Source: Nanobdellota archaeon
GTDB lineage: Archaea > Nanobdellota > Nanobdellia > CSSed11-243R1
Reading direction: 5' to 3'
NCBI GenBank assembly: GCA_021163365.1
Contig: JAGGWW010000030.1
Location: 1-41,343, forward strand
DNA: 41,343 bases
Shown here: positions 24,496 through 32,845 of the stretch, one piece after another
Layout of the letters: every line of letters begins with the position of its first letter
Position numbering within the stretch: position 1 is the stretch's first letter
Made by a program: the position numbers and the translations under genes
The notes under the pieces: model-generated
Databases searched by the model: none
Seen by the model: the letters and a program-made list of their open reading frames with translations, nothing else
Told to the model about the DNA's origin: nothing

Positions 24496-24813
24496 CTTTG
24501 CTTTTTCACCTACTTTTATATTTTGTTTTAAATTCGTTGTTTCAAACACATACTTTGCTGGTTTTTTGGGCATATAAAATCTAAATGGTTTTGTTTTTCT
24601 AACATCAACTACTTTTAAACTTTTATCAAGCCATGCAACTAAAAGTGGTTTACAAAAGAAAGTGTGTATTGATGAACCTATTCTTGATTCATGTTTAAGC
24701 TTTAAAAGAACGTTTCCCTTTTTAAACATTAATCCACTTAAGAGCTCTCTTTGTTTTTCTAAAATGTTTATGTTAATTTTCTTTTTCCCAAAAGAGATTT
24801 TTGCTGCTCTCAT
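24484..24813 (-). CDS. DUF192 family protein
   Basis: A 109-residue protein. GLMFKK near the N-terminus, SIHTFFCKPLLVAWLD and the Pro-rich C-terminal AKYVFE with hydrophobic ending match DUF192 (UPF0127), small beta-barrel proteins of unknown function. The family usually has a signal peptide in bacteria; none is seen here, so it is cytoplasmic. It directly abuts the S2 gene and is the last gene of the long minus-strand operon. Confidence 0.82.
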   Translation of the reverse strand: MRAAKISFGKKKININILEKQRELLSGLMFKKGNVLLKLKHESRIGSSIHTFFCKPLLVAWLDKSLKVVDVRKTKPFRFYMPKKPAKYVFETTNLKQNIKVGEKAKLLL

Positions 24814-25413
24814 TTAGAAATCCTTTAAAGGTATATCTAAGTCTGCTGTTGGTTGAATTACTCCCCTTTTTCTTAAGTATTCTCTTGCAAGTATGTAATA
24901 AATTAATCCAAGAGATTTTCCGCTTTTGTTGTTTCCTGGTATAACCAAGTCTATGTTTACTGTTGTGTTATTAGTATCGCAAATACCTATTATGGGTACT
25001 CCAGATTTTACAGCATCCCTCACTGCTTGCTTATCTAACCACGGGTCTGAAACAATTAGGATTTCTGGCTCAAAGTATTCTGGAAAAGAGGGATTTGTCA
25101 TTGTACCTGGCAAATATCTTCCTGGAATTGCTTTTGCACCAGTTGCCTTTGCAAATGCTTTTACAGCTTTTCTTCCATTTTCTCTTCTACAGACAACAAG
25201 AATTTTTTCAGGCTCGTAATTTGCTAAAAGCTTTGCAGCAGCTCTTATTTTTTTATCAATTTTTGATATATCGAGAACAGAAAGTCCATCAGGTCTTATT
25301 TTATAGATGTATTTCTTCATGAATCCAGTTCTATATTTTGTACCAATATGTACACCAGCTTGCAGATACATTTCAACAGGCACAAGCAATTGTTCATCTG
25401 CCAATTTACTCAC
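24814..25413 (-). CDS. rps2: Ribosomal protein S2
   Basis: A 199-residue small-subunit protein. It contains AGVHIGTKYRTG, the GLSVLDISKIDK segment, PGRYLPGTMTNP and LVIVS-type motifs near DPWLDKQAV. It is the archaeal/eukaryotic (Sa) form without the bacterial coiled-coil. It overlaps enolase by eight bases in the conserved rpoK-eno-rps2 order. Confidence 0.97.
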   Translation of the reverse strand: MSKLADEQLLVPVEMYLQAGVHIGTKYRTGFMKKYIYKIRPDGLSVLDISKIDKKIRAAAKLLANYEPEKILVVCRRENGRKAVKAFAKATGAKAIPGRYLPGTMTNPSFPEYFEPEILIVSDPWLDKQAVRDAVKSGVPIIGICDTNNTTVNIDLVIPGNNKSGKSLGLIYYILAREYLRKRGVIQPTADLDIPLKDF

Positions 25414-26530
25414 CTTTTATTTCAATTAATCTATTGATTTTTGAAACTCTCTCTCCGCCAACAATACCAATTTTCATAATTGGTATTTCAAGCCCAACTG
25501 CGATATCAGACAATATGTTTTCGTTTGTTTCTCCTGACCTATGGGATATTATTGGGACATATTTATATCTTTTGGCAAGCTTAACAAACTCTATTGTTTC
25601 TTTTAACGAACCAATTTGGTTTGGTTTAACTATGCATGCGTTACATGCTCCAAGTTCAACACCTTTTTTAAGTCTTTCGGGATTTGTTACAAACAAGTCA
25701 TCGCCAACAATTAGTGCCTTTTTCTTTAGTTTGTCTGTTAATTCTGCAAAACCTTCAAAGTCATCTTCGTGTAGTGGATCTTCAAGATAGTAGAGATTGT
25801 ATTTTCTTTTCAGCTCAAGAATGTGTTTTATTTGTGCTTGCTTACTTAATTTTTTGTTTTTATAAACATATTTTTTATTTTTATAAAAATTTGATGCAGC
25901 AAAATCACATCCTATTTTTCCAGATGCATTCTTTTTTAAAATTTTAAATGCTTGCTCATCAGATATCTTTAGTGCCCACCCACCTTCTAAATCTCTTCCA
26001 ATGGGTTTTTCGTCTTTTGCAATCTTTTTGTAAACATCTATGTTTTCTCTTATGTTTTTGTCTAAATCTTTGCTTTTTGGTAGATGCAAGAACTCTTGAA
26101 ATGTTGGGCCCTTGTTGAACTCGTGAGCACCGCCACCAATCATTTTGCTTAGAAGCTTTGGCATTGCTTTCTTTTTTGGATTAAAAAGTTTCCAAACTTT
26201 TGTTCCCTTATCGTAAGTAAGTGCTTTTAGTAGAGAGAATGTTATTGGTAAGCATATTCCGCTTCCATACTTTTTAGTTTCATATTCAAATGAGAGAACA
26301 TCGCTTAAATCATTAAAAGATTCGTGACGTATTTTGTTTTTTATCACTTTTATTTTTTTAATCGCAGAATTTATTCCACCAACAAATTCTGGGAATTCGT
26401 ATTTTCCTTTTGATGTTCCTTTTGGTGCTGTTGCTTTAAATGTCCCATACTTTGTTTTTATCTCTATTTGTATTACAAAATCTCCTTTTGAATTCAAAAC
26501 TTTTGTTGCTTTTAAATCTAAGACTTTCAT
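25406..26530 (-). CDS. eno: Enolase, compact form
   Basis: A 374-residue enzyme that converts 2-phosphoglycerate to phosphoenolpyruvate. The catalytic and metal residues are in place: QEF (E146), LEGG (E182), CDF (D209), LEDP (E250), GDDL (D277), IVKPNQIG (K302), SHRSGE (329-334) and MKIG (K353). It is about 50 residues shorter than typical archaeal enolase (about 420-430). The loss falls in loops, especially after the N-terminal domain and around the GGAHEFNKG loop. Active by motif content. ATGA overlap with rpoK. Confidence 0.95.
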   Translation of the reverse strand: MKVLDLKATKVLNSKGDFVIQIEIKTKYGTFKATAPKGTSKGKYEFPEFVGGINSAIKKIKVIKNKIRHESFNDLSDVLSFEYETKKYGSGICLPITFSLLKALTYDKGTKVWKLFNPKKKAMPKLLSKMIGGGAHEFNKGPTFQEFLHLPKSKDLDKNIRENIDVYKKIAKDEKPIGRDLEGGWALKISDEQAFKILKKNASGKIGCDFAASNFYKNKKYVYKNKKLSKQAQIKHILELKRKYNLYYLEDPLHEDDFEGFAELTDKLKKKALIVGDDLFVTNPERLKKGVELGACNACIVKPNQIGSLKETIEFVKLAKRYKYVPIISHRSGETNENILSDIAVGLEIPIMKIGIVGGERVSKINRLIEIKGE

Positions 26531-26706
26531 CTTTTTTCTGGCTTATTTCTTTTTATTGTTATTGGAATTAAATCCCTTTCAAATTCCTTTTTTGCCAATT
26601 CAATTGGATTCATTGTATCTGGTTCTACGAGAAGAGGAGCACCCATTGAGATTTGCAAAGCTCTTGCACCAATTATGCGAGCTTTTTCATATCTTGTGTA
26701 TTTCAT
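26527..26706 (-). CDS. rpoK: RNA polymerase subunit K (Rpb6/omega homologue)
   Basis: A 59-residue subunit. The core motif [21 protein letters not shown] is immediately recognisable, followed by [18 protein letters not shown] and a basic tail. It helps RNA polymerase assembly. Position between rrp42 and eno joins two clusters that are separate in many archaea. Ribosome binding site GGGTGAT lies six bases ahead. Confidence 0.96.
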   Translation of the reverse strand: MKYTRYEKARIIGARALQISMGAPLLVEPDTMNPIELAKKEFERDLIPITIKRNKPEKR

Positions 26707-26712
26707 CTTTTA

Positions 26713-27504
26713 TCACCCTTTTAAATAATTTCTAAGTTCTTTAGTTTTTTCCTTTGCTATTTCAATGCACTTTTCTATTTCATCTTGTTCTAGCCCGTCC
26801 ATTCCCCCCTTTTGCATAGCATTTATTGTGCCATTTTCATCCATTGTTATTGTTAACCTTGCATTGCAAATTGTTTCCTCATCAGCATTTGCATCAACAA
26901 ATAGCTTGTCTCCTATTTTATAAATTGTGCATGCAGTAGGCTTTTTAACAATTGGTAATGGCTCATTTGTTTTTTCCTTGTAATTCACTTTTCCATCCTC
27001 TTCAAGTTTTGGAAACTTTGCATCAAGAAGTGCTGCAATTGCTGCTAATGCTGAAGCATCTATTAGATTACCATCGTGATTTTGTATGTATATATCAATA
27101 AAGACTAACCAAACTTTTTCTCCTTTTTTTATACATAATTTCTTTGTGTCTATTGCTCCGCTTTCTCTTATTCCTCTGTCAACAATTCTTGCCAACTCTA
27201 TTGATTCTTCCCCTGGTGCACCTGGTTCGAACTCTGGAGATGCTAAAGCAGCGAACTCAGCATTAACTATCATTGTTCCCTCATCTGGCTTGTCTGGATA
27301 AGGCTCACCAACTTCAAGTTTTACACCGCATGCAACTCTTGTTTTTCCAATTGTTACTAACGCGCTTCCTTCAGCGTTTTTGGATACCCCATATTCTATT
27401 TTAATCGGCTTTCTAAAATCTTTTAATCCTCTTCCATCAATTCTCTTGTTTTTTTCGCTTAATTCTATAACATATCTTTTAAAATTTTCACCATCTATTA
27501 TCAT
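26713..27504 (-). CDS. rrp42: Exosome subunit Rrp42
   Basis: A 263-residue RNase PH-fold protein without the catalytic residues, pairing with Rrp41 in the hexameric exosome ring. It has KRIDGRGLKDFRKPIKIEYG at the start, GSALVTIGKTRV and the typical EFEPGAPGEESIELARIVDRG segment. It lies downstream of FAU-1 instead of directly after rrp41. ATG 27504 overlaps the FAU-1 stop. Confidence 0.96.
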   Translation of the reverse strand: MIIDGENFKRYVIELSEKNKRIDGRGLKDFRKPIKIEYGVSKNAEGSALVTIGKTRVACGVKLEVGEPYPDKPDEGTMIVNAEFAALASPEFEPGAPGEESIELARIVDRGIRESGAIDTKKLCIKKGEKVWLVFIDIYIQNHDGNLIDASALAAIAALLDAKFPKLEEDGKVNYKEKTNEPLPIVKKPTACTIYKIGDKLFVDANADEETICNARLTITMDENGTINAMQKGGMDGLEQDEIEKCIEIAKEKTKELRNYLKG

Positions 27505-28859
27505 TTTAATTCCTCCTTTATTTTGTTTGCAATTTCAATTGCTCTTTGAGCAAGTCCCTCTTTAATCATGCCAGCTTTTTTTATTCTTTCAAGCTTTTCT
27601 AAATCAATCACCTCTTTTTTTCCACCTCTTTCTATAACGTCAACTTCTAAATCTATGTATCTTGCAAAATTAGGATAAACTTCTATTGGCGTGTTTATAC
27701 TTATATATGTTCCTTTTGGGTAACCATTTTTATCAAAATATTTATGTACAATGTGCCATTCGTTTGGCTTAAATATGGTAATTGCAAAATCTCCTGGGTT
27801 TATTTTTCCACCAATTCCATCTAATCTTCCACCACTTTTTAATGTTCTTTTAACACGTATTTCTTCGCCATTAACGTCTGTTATTATACCCTTAAAAACT
27901 ATCTCTCTTCCATTTGCCTTTTTATGTATTATTTCATAATATCTTCCTACTTGAGGACCATTCTTTTTAAGCACTTTATTTAGTTTGTTTATTAAAATAT
28001 CATGCTCAATGTCAAGAGCTTCAGCAAAATCAACTAAGATTGAGTAATCTCCAGATTTTAAAAAGTGATGCCCTGGAATTGTGTTTAATACCTGTCTTCT
28101 TATGTTGTCAAGTTCTTTTTTAGTTAATGCTCCAAACTCAACATAATAAACTTTGTTTCCTTCCATTATCAAGCCAGGCTCTTTCATCTTGTTGAATTTT
28201 TCTTTAATTTCCTTTTCTTTATTTACAAGAGAGATTAGCTCTTCTCTAAGAATTTCTTCCTTTTTGCCTTCAGCAAGAGCTTTCCAAAGAACACCCCACC
28301 CATCTTTCTTTACTTCTTGGCTTAATTTTTCTAATTTTTCCCTTTCTTCTTTTGATTTTATGTGCTTTGAAACCTTTGGAAAGCCATCCTTTATTATAAT
28401 TGCATTTTCTCCAAAAATCCTTAACTTCGTTGTTAAAATCTTTTTACCTCTTATAACTCCTTTAACTTGAACTAAGACTTTTTCTCCTTCTCTTAAAAAT
28501 CCCCAGTAATTTTGTAAAGGTAAAACTCCTTCTTCACCGCCTAAATCAACTAAAATTGTTTTTAAACTTGGATTAATTTTTTTAATAAATCCACAATAAA
28601 TAGCACCATTTTCTATTTCCCTTATTACTATGTCATAAAATCTTTCTTTTATGCAATTAACAACCTCTGAAGAATGAGTTCCGCTTATTGTAATCCCATT
28701 TAAATCCTCTTTATCGTAAATAAGTGTGTTTGCTGCATCGTTGTTTTCAATGCTAAGTCTTTGGTTTATTATTTCTGATGGGCTTACTATTTCAAATCCT
28801 TTTTCTTTAAGAAATTTTGTAAGTGCTGTTGAATATATTCCCCTAATCTTTATTTTCAT
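27501..28859 (-). CDS. FAU-1/RNase E-G-like RNA-binding protein (DUF402)
   Basis: A 452-residue protein. It shows an N-terminal domain, an S1-like segment (about 85-135, with GAIYCGFIKKINPSLKTILV), a helical middle, and a C-terminal DUF402 region (KPNEWHIVHKYFD, then YIDLEVDV). This is the archaeal FAU-1 type, described as an AU-rich RNA-binding protein with RNase E/G-like activity on rRNA precursors. It is inserted between rrp41 and rrp42, overlapping rrp41 by 17 bases, which argues for joint action with the exosome. Confidence 0.87.
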   Translation of the reverse strand: MKIKIRGIYSTALTKFLKEKGFEIVSPSEIINQRLSIENNDAANTLIYDKEDLNGITISGTHSSEVVNCIKERFYDIVIREIENGAIYCGFIKKINPSLKTILVDLGGEEGVLPLQNYWGFLREGEKVLVQVKGVIRGKKILTTKLRIFGENAIIIKDGFPKVSKHIKSKEEREKLEKLSQEVKKDGWGVLWKALAEGKKEEILREELISLVNKEKEIKEKFNKMKEPGLIMEGNKVYYVEFGALTKKELDNIRRQVLNTIPGHHFLKSGDYSILVDFAEALDIEHDILINKLNKVLKKNGPQVGRYYEIIHKKANGREIVFKGIITDVNGEEIRVKRTLKSGGRLDGIGGKINPGDFAITIFKPNEWHIVHKYFDKNGYPKGTYISINTPIEVYPNFARYIDLEVDVIERGGKKEVIDLEKLERIKKAGMIKEGLAQRAIEIANKIKEELK

Positions 28860-29547
28860 TTTCCCTCATCTTTAGATATTTATCTTTAAGCGCCTTTTTC
28901 TGAATTTCATATATTTTTTCACAGCTTGTTTTCGCAAGCTCAAGTGCTTTTTTAATATCATCTGCTGGCATTTTTCCATCAAGCTGCAAAAGCGTGAATT
29001 TTTTCATCCTTGGCATATATGCAATTGGCATGTCTGTTGTTCCTTCTATGTCCTCTTCTTCTTTTGTTAAATCAACAACAATTTCGTTGTTTACTCTTCC
29101 AACAGCAACTGCCGCCACAATATCTTTCATTGCTATTCCTGCGTCTGCAAGAGCCATTGCTGCAGCAGATATAGCTGCACATCTTGTTCCTGCATCAGCT
29201 TGCACTATGCTCACAAAAACATCTATTTGTGATTTTGGATACTCTTTAACAAAAATTGCTGGTAAGAGTGCATTTTTTATAACCATGCTTAATTCAATGC
29301 TTCTTCTGTCTGGTCCAGGCCTTTTTCTTTCTGGCACAGAAAAGGAATACATATCATAATAACATTTAAGTAAAACCTTTTCTGGGTCTTCTAAGTGCTT
29401 TGGTCTTACTGGTTTCGGTCCATAGACACCAGCAATTGCGATTGTGTTTCCGATTTTGAACATAGCAGAACCATCTGCCTTTTCAATTACTCCAACTTTT
29501 GCTTCTATTTTCCTCATTTCATCATTTTTTCTTCCATCAGGCCTCAT
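28843..29547 (-). CDS. rrp41: Exosome catalytic subunit Rrp41
   Basis: A 234-residue RNase PH-fold 3'-5' exonuclease. MRPDGRKNDEMR at the start, GPDRRSIELSM (RNA-binding Arg residues), VQADAGTRCAAI and the acidic VDLTKEEEDIEGTTDMP region with the metal-binding Asps are present. ATG 29547 is preferred to the GTG nine bases upstream because family members begin with MRPDGR. It overlaps rrp4. Confidence 0.96.
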   Translation of the reverse strand: MRPDGRKNDEMRKIEAKVGVIEKADGSAMFKIGNTIAIAGVYGPKPVRPKHLEDPEKVLLKCYYDMYSFSVPERKRPGPDRRSIELSMVIKNALLPAIFVKEYPKSQIDVFVSIVQADAGTRCAAISAAAMALADAGIAMKDIVAAVAVGRVNNEIVVDLTKEEEDIEGTTDMPIAYMPRMKKFTLLQLDGKMPADDIKKALELAKTSCEKIYEIQKKALKDKYLKMRENENKD

Positions 29548-30235
29548 TTTTAACACCCTCTTCTAACATGTTTTTAACTTCATCTGTAAGTCCAGATATG
29601 TGTGCTTTTTGTTCAATCATTTGTATTGCTTTTTCTGCAAGATATTGTCCATCCACAGGGCCATTTATCCAAACATATCCGTTTTGACCAACATTAATTT
29701 CACATTTTGTATATTTTTTTATCATGCTAACCATACTTCCTCCTTTTCCAATTAGCCTTGGAACTTTGCTTGGTGTTATTCTCACAACTCTTCCACCTCT
29801 AAGTTTTTTAAGTCCATACTCTTTCATTGTAAGTTGAACAATTCTTGATTTTGTTACATTAAAGACTTTAGCAAGAATTACATCATCAATGTCAAAATAT
29901 TTGCTTAGATCTGATTTTAAAAGCTCTATTCTTTCTCTTAAAGCTTCTCCAACTGGAAGGTTAACTTCTGCTGGAGCTCCTATGTCAACTGTCCATCCTG
30001 AAAATCCAATATCTGTTACTATTCCAATTACTGTGTCTCCTCTTTTAGGCATGTAATATCCCTTTAATGGTATGACTTTTATTACTCTATTCCTTATTTC
30101 AACTAATCCAAGCTTGCTTGCAAATATATCCTCTCCTTCTCTAAATGTGCCAATTGATGGCAAGAAATCCATTCCACTTGCAACTTTTTCACCAGGAATG
30201 ACTATGTCCTTTTCTTTTACTAAAATTATTCCCAT
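29537..30235 (-). CDS. rrp4: Exosome cap subunit Rrp4
   Basis: A 232-residue protein with an N-terminal domain ending in PGE, a central S1 domain (about 60-140, YMPKRGDTVIGIVTDIGFSG) and a KH domain (KVPRLIGKGGSMVSMI has the GxxG loop). It forms the RNA-entry cap on the Rrp41/Rrp42 ring. It is next to SBDS in the standard archaeal order. Confidence 0.95.
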   Translation of the reverse strand: MGIILVKEKDIVIPGEKVASGMDFLPSIGTFREGEDIFASKLGLVEIRNRVIKVIPLKGYYMPKRGDTVIGIVTDIGFSGWTVDIGAPAEVNLPVGEALRERIELLKSDLSKYFDIDDVILAKVFNVTKSRIVQLTMKEYGLKKLRGGRVVRITPSKVPRLIGKGGSMVSMIKKYTKCEINVGQNGYVWINGPVDGQYLAEKAIQMIEQKAHISGLTDEVKNMLEEGVKNEA

Positions 30236-30239
30236 AATC

Positions 30240-30929
30240 TCACCTTTTTTCTTCTATTTGAACATCTCCATGTGTTTTTTTATTTAATTCATCTACAAAA
30301 TCTTCAGCTAATTTTGCTGGCATTTCAACTTCAGCTTGTAAAGCACCACTTGAAAGCCAATTTTCTTTTAATATCTTTCCATATTTCTTTAATATTCCAT
30401 AACAAGAAGCAGAAAAGCGCGCTGGTATTATAACTTCAAATTTTTTCTTCTCAAAACTTAAAGGAAGAATTGGTCTTAATTTTTCTACAACTTCTTTCAA
30501 CTGCTCTTCAACTGGTTTAAATGGGTCTATGTTTATGTGTGCCTGCTCCATTGCTAACTCTATTCTTGTTGGTGGTATTGGTAGTCTTGTTTTTGGATCC
30601 ATTGCACTTTCTACTATTTTTGCAATTATCTTTCTCTTTTTCTCTTCTGCCATCTTTCTTTTGTATTCTGCTGTTAGCTGTACTTCTCCTTCTTTTATAA
30701 TTTTAATTGCAATTTCTTCAACATTTTTTGTTCCAAAAACATTTTCTATGTTTGGTGCTACTTCTCCTTTCTTTGCATCTTTGAATATATTCCTAACTGC
30801 AAGAACATCGTTAATGTCTACTTTTTCTCCATGTTTTAATTTTAAAGCTAATTCACAGTCAACAAGTATTTCAAAATTTTGTCCATCTTTTTTTAACTTA
30901 GCTATTACTGCATCTTCTACTCTTACCAT
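30240..30929 (-). CDS. Ribosome maturation protein SBDS
   Basis: A 229-residue SDO1/SBDS homologue that releases aIF6 from the 60S-like subunit together with EF2. The N-terminal FYSH domain (FEILVDCELALKLKHGEKVDI), the helical middle with AMDPKTRLPIPPTRIELAM, and the C-terminal ferredoxin-like domain are all recognisable. It lies between psmA and rrp4, the usual archaeal superoperon position. Confidence 0.96.
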   Translation of the reverse strand: MVRVEDAVIAKLKKDGQNFEILVDCELALKLKHGEKVDINDVLAVRNIFKDAKKGEVAPNIENVFGTKNVEEIAIKIIKEGEVQLTAEYKRKMAEEKKRKIIAKIVESAMDPKTRLPIPPTRIELAMEQAHINIDPFKPVEEQLKEVVEKLRPILPLSFEKKKFEVIIPARFSASCYGILKKYGKILKENWLSSGALQAEVEMPAKLAEDFVDELNKKTHGDVQIEEKR

Positions 30930-30938
30930 GCTACATCA

Positions 30939-31658
30939 CTATTTTTTAATGTACTTTAATATTTCTTCTTTTGTTAATTTTTTAAATCCTGTTTTTTTAG
31001 AAATCACACAAACATCTATTCTTTCTTTGTTAAACTTTGTTCCAAGCGCTTTTTTAAGAGCTGCTAGTCCAAGTTTTATCCCTTGCTCTTTTGTTATGTT
31101 TTCTTTGTAATTATCTTCTAAGAATTTGTTTGCAGCACTTGAGTTTTCGCCAACTCCTACTGCTTTGTATTCAAAGAATATGCCACTTGGTTCTGTCATG
31201 AATAATCTTGAACCACTTGCATCATATCCACCAATTAGCAATGCAACACCATAAGGTCTTGCTCCACCATATTGTGTAAATATGTGTTGCTGGTCGCTTA
31301 TGTCTTTAACCAAAGAAATAACATCAATTGGTTCATCATATGTTATTTTGTGACTTTGTGCTTTTGTTTGGGCTCTTTGTATTAAGACTCTTCCGTCAGA
31401 CATTATTCCAGTTATAGCAGCTCCTATATGTTTGTCTATTTTGTAAATTTTTTCTATGCTTTCTGGAACAATTAGTTTTTCAGTTACTCTTTTATCAGCA
31501 AGTAAAACAACACCATCTTTACATTTTATTCCAATAGATATTGCACCTTGCGATACAGTTTTCTTTGCATACTCAACTTGTAAAAGTCTTCCATCTGGAG
31601 AAAAAACAGTTATTGCTCTATCATACCCCATTATTTCATGAGGTAACATGTCTGTCAT
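30939..31658 (-). CDS. psmA: 20S proteasome alpha subunit
   Basis: A 239-residue subunit. It has the alpha N-terminal gate helix with YDRAITVFSPDGRLLQVEYA, the alpha signature GAISIGIKCKDGVVLLADK, and GAAITGIMSDGR. It builds the outer rings that control substrate entry. No beta subunit gene is in the window. The start overlaps the Pop5 stop by four bases. Confidence 0.97.
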   Translation of the reverse strand: MTDMLPHEIMGYDRAITVFSPDGRLLQVEYAKKTVSQGAISIGIKCKDGVVLLADKRVTEKLIVPESIEKIYKIDKHIGAAITGIMSDGRVLIQRAQTKAQSHKITYDEPIDVISLVKDISDQQHIFTQYGGARPYGVALLIGGYDASGSRLFMTEPSGIFFEYKAVGVGENSSAANKFLEDNYKENITKEQGIKLGLAALKKALGTKFNKERIDVCVISKKTGFKKLTKEEILKYIKK

Positions 31659-31972
31659 TTTATTACCCCCTTTATTTTTTTAAGCGTGCCATACACTTTT
31701 ATTGTTTTGATTATAAGCTTTTTTTTGTTTATTTCTTTAACATACGCCATTGCAAGTTTTGTTTTTTGAACATATCTGTGGTCAACACAAAGCACGTGTT
31801 TTTTTCCTTTTGAAAATTCTTTTAAAAGCTTAGGATTGGCTTCGCTTAAGCCAAATTCGCCAAAAAGCTCTTTTATTGCCTTTTTTATTGCGATTTCTAT
31901 TAATTCCTCTTTTATTTTACTATCTGAAATAATTTCAAAGAGTATATAACGTTTTCTATATGGCTTTTTCAA
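31655..31972 (-). CDS. rnp2: RNase P protein component 2 (Pop5)
   Basis: A 105-residue RRM-like RNase P subunit. The opening KPYRKRYILFEI and the later KGKKHVLCVDHRYVQKTKLAM match Pop5. It works as a pair with Rpp30, which is encoded just upstream and overlaps it by four bases. Confidence 0.9.
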   Translation of the reverse strand: MKKPYRKRYILFEIISDSKIKEELIEIAIKKAIKELFGEFGLSEANPKLLKEFSKGKKHVLCVDHRYVQKTKLAMAYVKEINKKKLIIKTIKVYGTLKKIKGVIK

Positions 31973-32571
31973 ACTTTTCTCACCCCAGGCATGATGTATT
32001 TTCCTTGTTTTTTAAGTTTTTGTCTTTCAAAGATTTTTTCTTGAAATTCTCTTAAGGCTGCTTTTGCCTCGTTTCTTTTTAATCCAAGCACTTCTCCAAA
32101 TGCAATTAATTCACTTGTGCCTCTTAATTCCCATTTTGTCTTTGCTCCGCTTACTATAACAATTGGTGTTTTGTATTTTTTTGCAAGTTTTATTGAGTCT
32201 TTCATTAGGGCAATTGTTTTTGTTGGCTCTTTTGAGTTTAAGAAATCATTAAATGAAATAACAAGTGCTATGTTCTTTTCAGCCATTTCTTTTATTAAAG
32301 GGTATTTAACAAAAGCATTTATCCCATCAACTAGGCATCTTTTTATTGCAACTCTTTGCATTTTAACATTAGGTTTAACAAGCAAGAGAAAGTCTGCTTT
32401 TGTTCTTTTACATTTTATTTTCAATTCTTCAGAATTCTTTGCAAAAATCTTTTCTCCTTTTAAAACAAATAATTTCTTACTTTGAGCATCTCCAAACACA
32501 CAAACTCCATGAAATCCAAGGTTTAACAAAATTTTTTCATCAAATTCTTCTATCCAAAAATCCCAAAACAT
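31969..32571 (-). CDS. rnp3: RNase P protein component 3 (Rpp30)
   Basis: A 200-residue TIM-barrel-like RNase P subunit. Recognisable parts are KADFLLLVKPNV, NAFVKYPLIKEMAEKNIALVI and the SGAKTKWELRGTSELIAFG segment near the C-terminus. A TATA box at about 32591-32604 is 26 bases ahead, giving a leaderless start. It follows the intron-rich tRNA-Leu gene on the same strand, whose product RNase P must process. Confidence 0.92.
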   Translation of the reverse strand: MFWDFWIEEFDEKILLNLGFHGVCVFGDAQSKKLFVLKGEKIFAKNSEELKIKCKRTKADFLLLVKPNVKMQRVAIKRCLVDGINAFVKYPLIKEMAEKNIALVISFNDFLNSKEPTKTIALMKDSIKLAKKYKTPIVIVSGAKTKWELRGTSELIAFGEVLGLKRNEAKAALREFQEKIFERQKLKKQGKYIMPGVRKV

Positions 32572-32620
32572 AGTGTGTTTAAGAACAGGAATTTTAATAA
32601 AAGTTATGCGGGGGCTGGGA

Positions 32621-32672
32621 CTTCCTCAACCCCTTTCTTTTCCGTCAACGCTTTTCTTTAGAAAAGGGTTGG
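32621..32672 (-). other. tRNA-Leu intron 3, T-loop 59/60 (52 bases)
   Basis: Cutting after TTCGAA and before TCCCAG restores a perfect T-arm. The junctions form a bulge-helix-bulge: outer helix CTGGG/CCCAG, bulge AGT, central helix TTCG/AGGA (three pairs plus G-A), bulge AAC, and an 11-bp inner helix starting CAACCC/GGGTTG. Cuts fall after the second base of each bulge, as the splicing endonuclease requires. Confidence 0.8.
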
Positions 32673-32704
32673 TTCGAACCCAGGCAGGCACTAAGCCACC
32701 AGGT

Positions 32705-32753
32705 TTCCACGACCTTTTCTTTTGCTCGAGCTTTTCTTTTTAAGAAAAGGTCG
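32705..32753 (-). other. tRNA-Leu intron 2, anticodon loop 37/38 (49 bases)
   Basis: It lies at the canonical archaeal site between G37 and A38. Its ends pair as a 12-bp helix, CGACCTTTTCTT with AAGAAAAGGTCG. The same CTTTTCTT strand can instead pair with a second, nearer AAGAAAAG. The loop contains the palindrome GCTCGAGC. The central helix of the splice motif is weak. Confidence 0.8.
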
Positions 32754-32776
32754 CCTAAGCCTGGCCCGTTTGACCA

Positions 32777-32819
32777 TTCCGAGCCTTTCTTTGGTGCAGT
32801 TTTCTTTTCCAAAGAAAGG
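32777..32819 (-). other. tRNA-Leu intron 1, D-loop (about 43 bases)
   Basis: An 11-bp perfect helix, CCTTTCTTTGG with CCAAAGAAAGG, interrupts the D-loop between A14-G15 and G18-G19. Flanking CCG and CGG could form the central helix. The exact ends are uncertain by one to three bases. Confidence 0.65.
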
Positions 32820-32845
32820 TGCTCCGGCACCCCCGCATAGAACAA

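Larger units (their letters stand above)
32607..32836 (-). tRNA. tRNA-Leu (UAG) with three introns
   Basis: On the minus strand the 7-bp acceptor stem GCGGGGG/CCCCCGC, with A73, encloses a 230-base gene; a standard tRNA-Leu is about 86. Removing three inserts gives a normal class II tRNA: D-arm CCG/CGG with TGGTCAAA loop, anticodon stem CCAGG/CCTGG with loop C-T-TAG-G-A, variable arm GGC/GCC, and T-arm CTGGG-TTCGAAT-CCCAG. No CCA is encoded. The TATA-like box lies at about 32857-32870, inside the end of the upstream protease gene. Introns are at the D-loop, position 37/38 and position 59/60. Three-intron tRNAs are known in some Thermoproteales and are rare elsewhere. Confidence 0.9.

Noticed and set aside
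32645-32845. A 66-codon minus-strand frame
   Set aside because: It lies wholly over the tRNA-Leu gene with its introns; the acceptor, anticodon and T-arms explain the sequence, and the peptide has no protein-like pattern.
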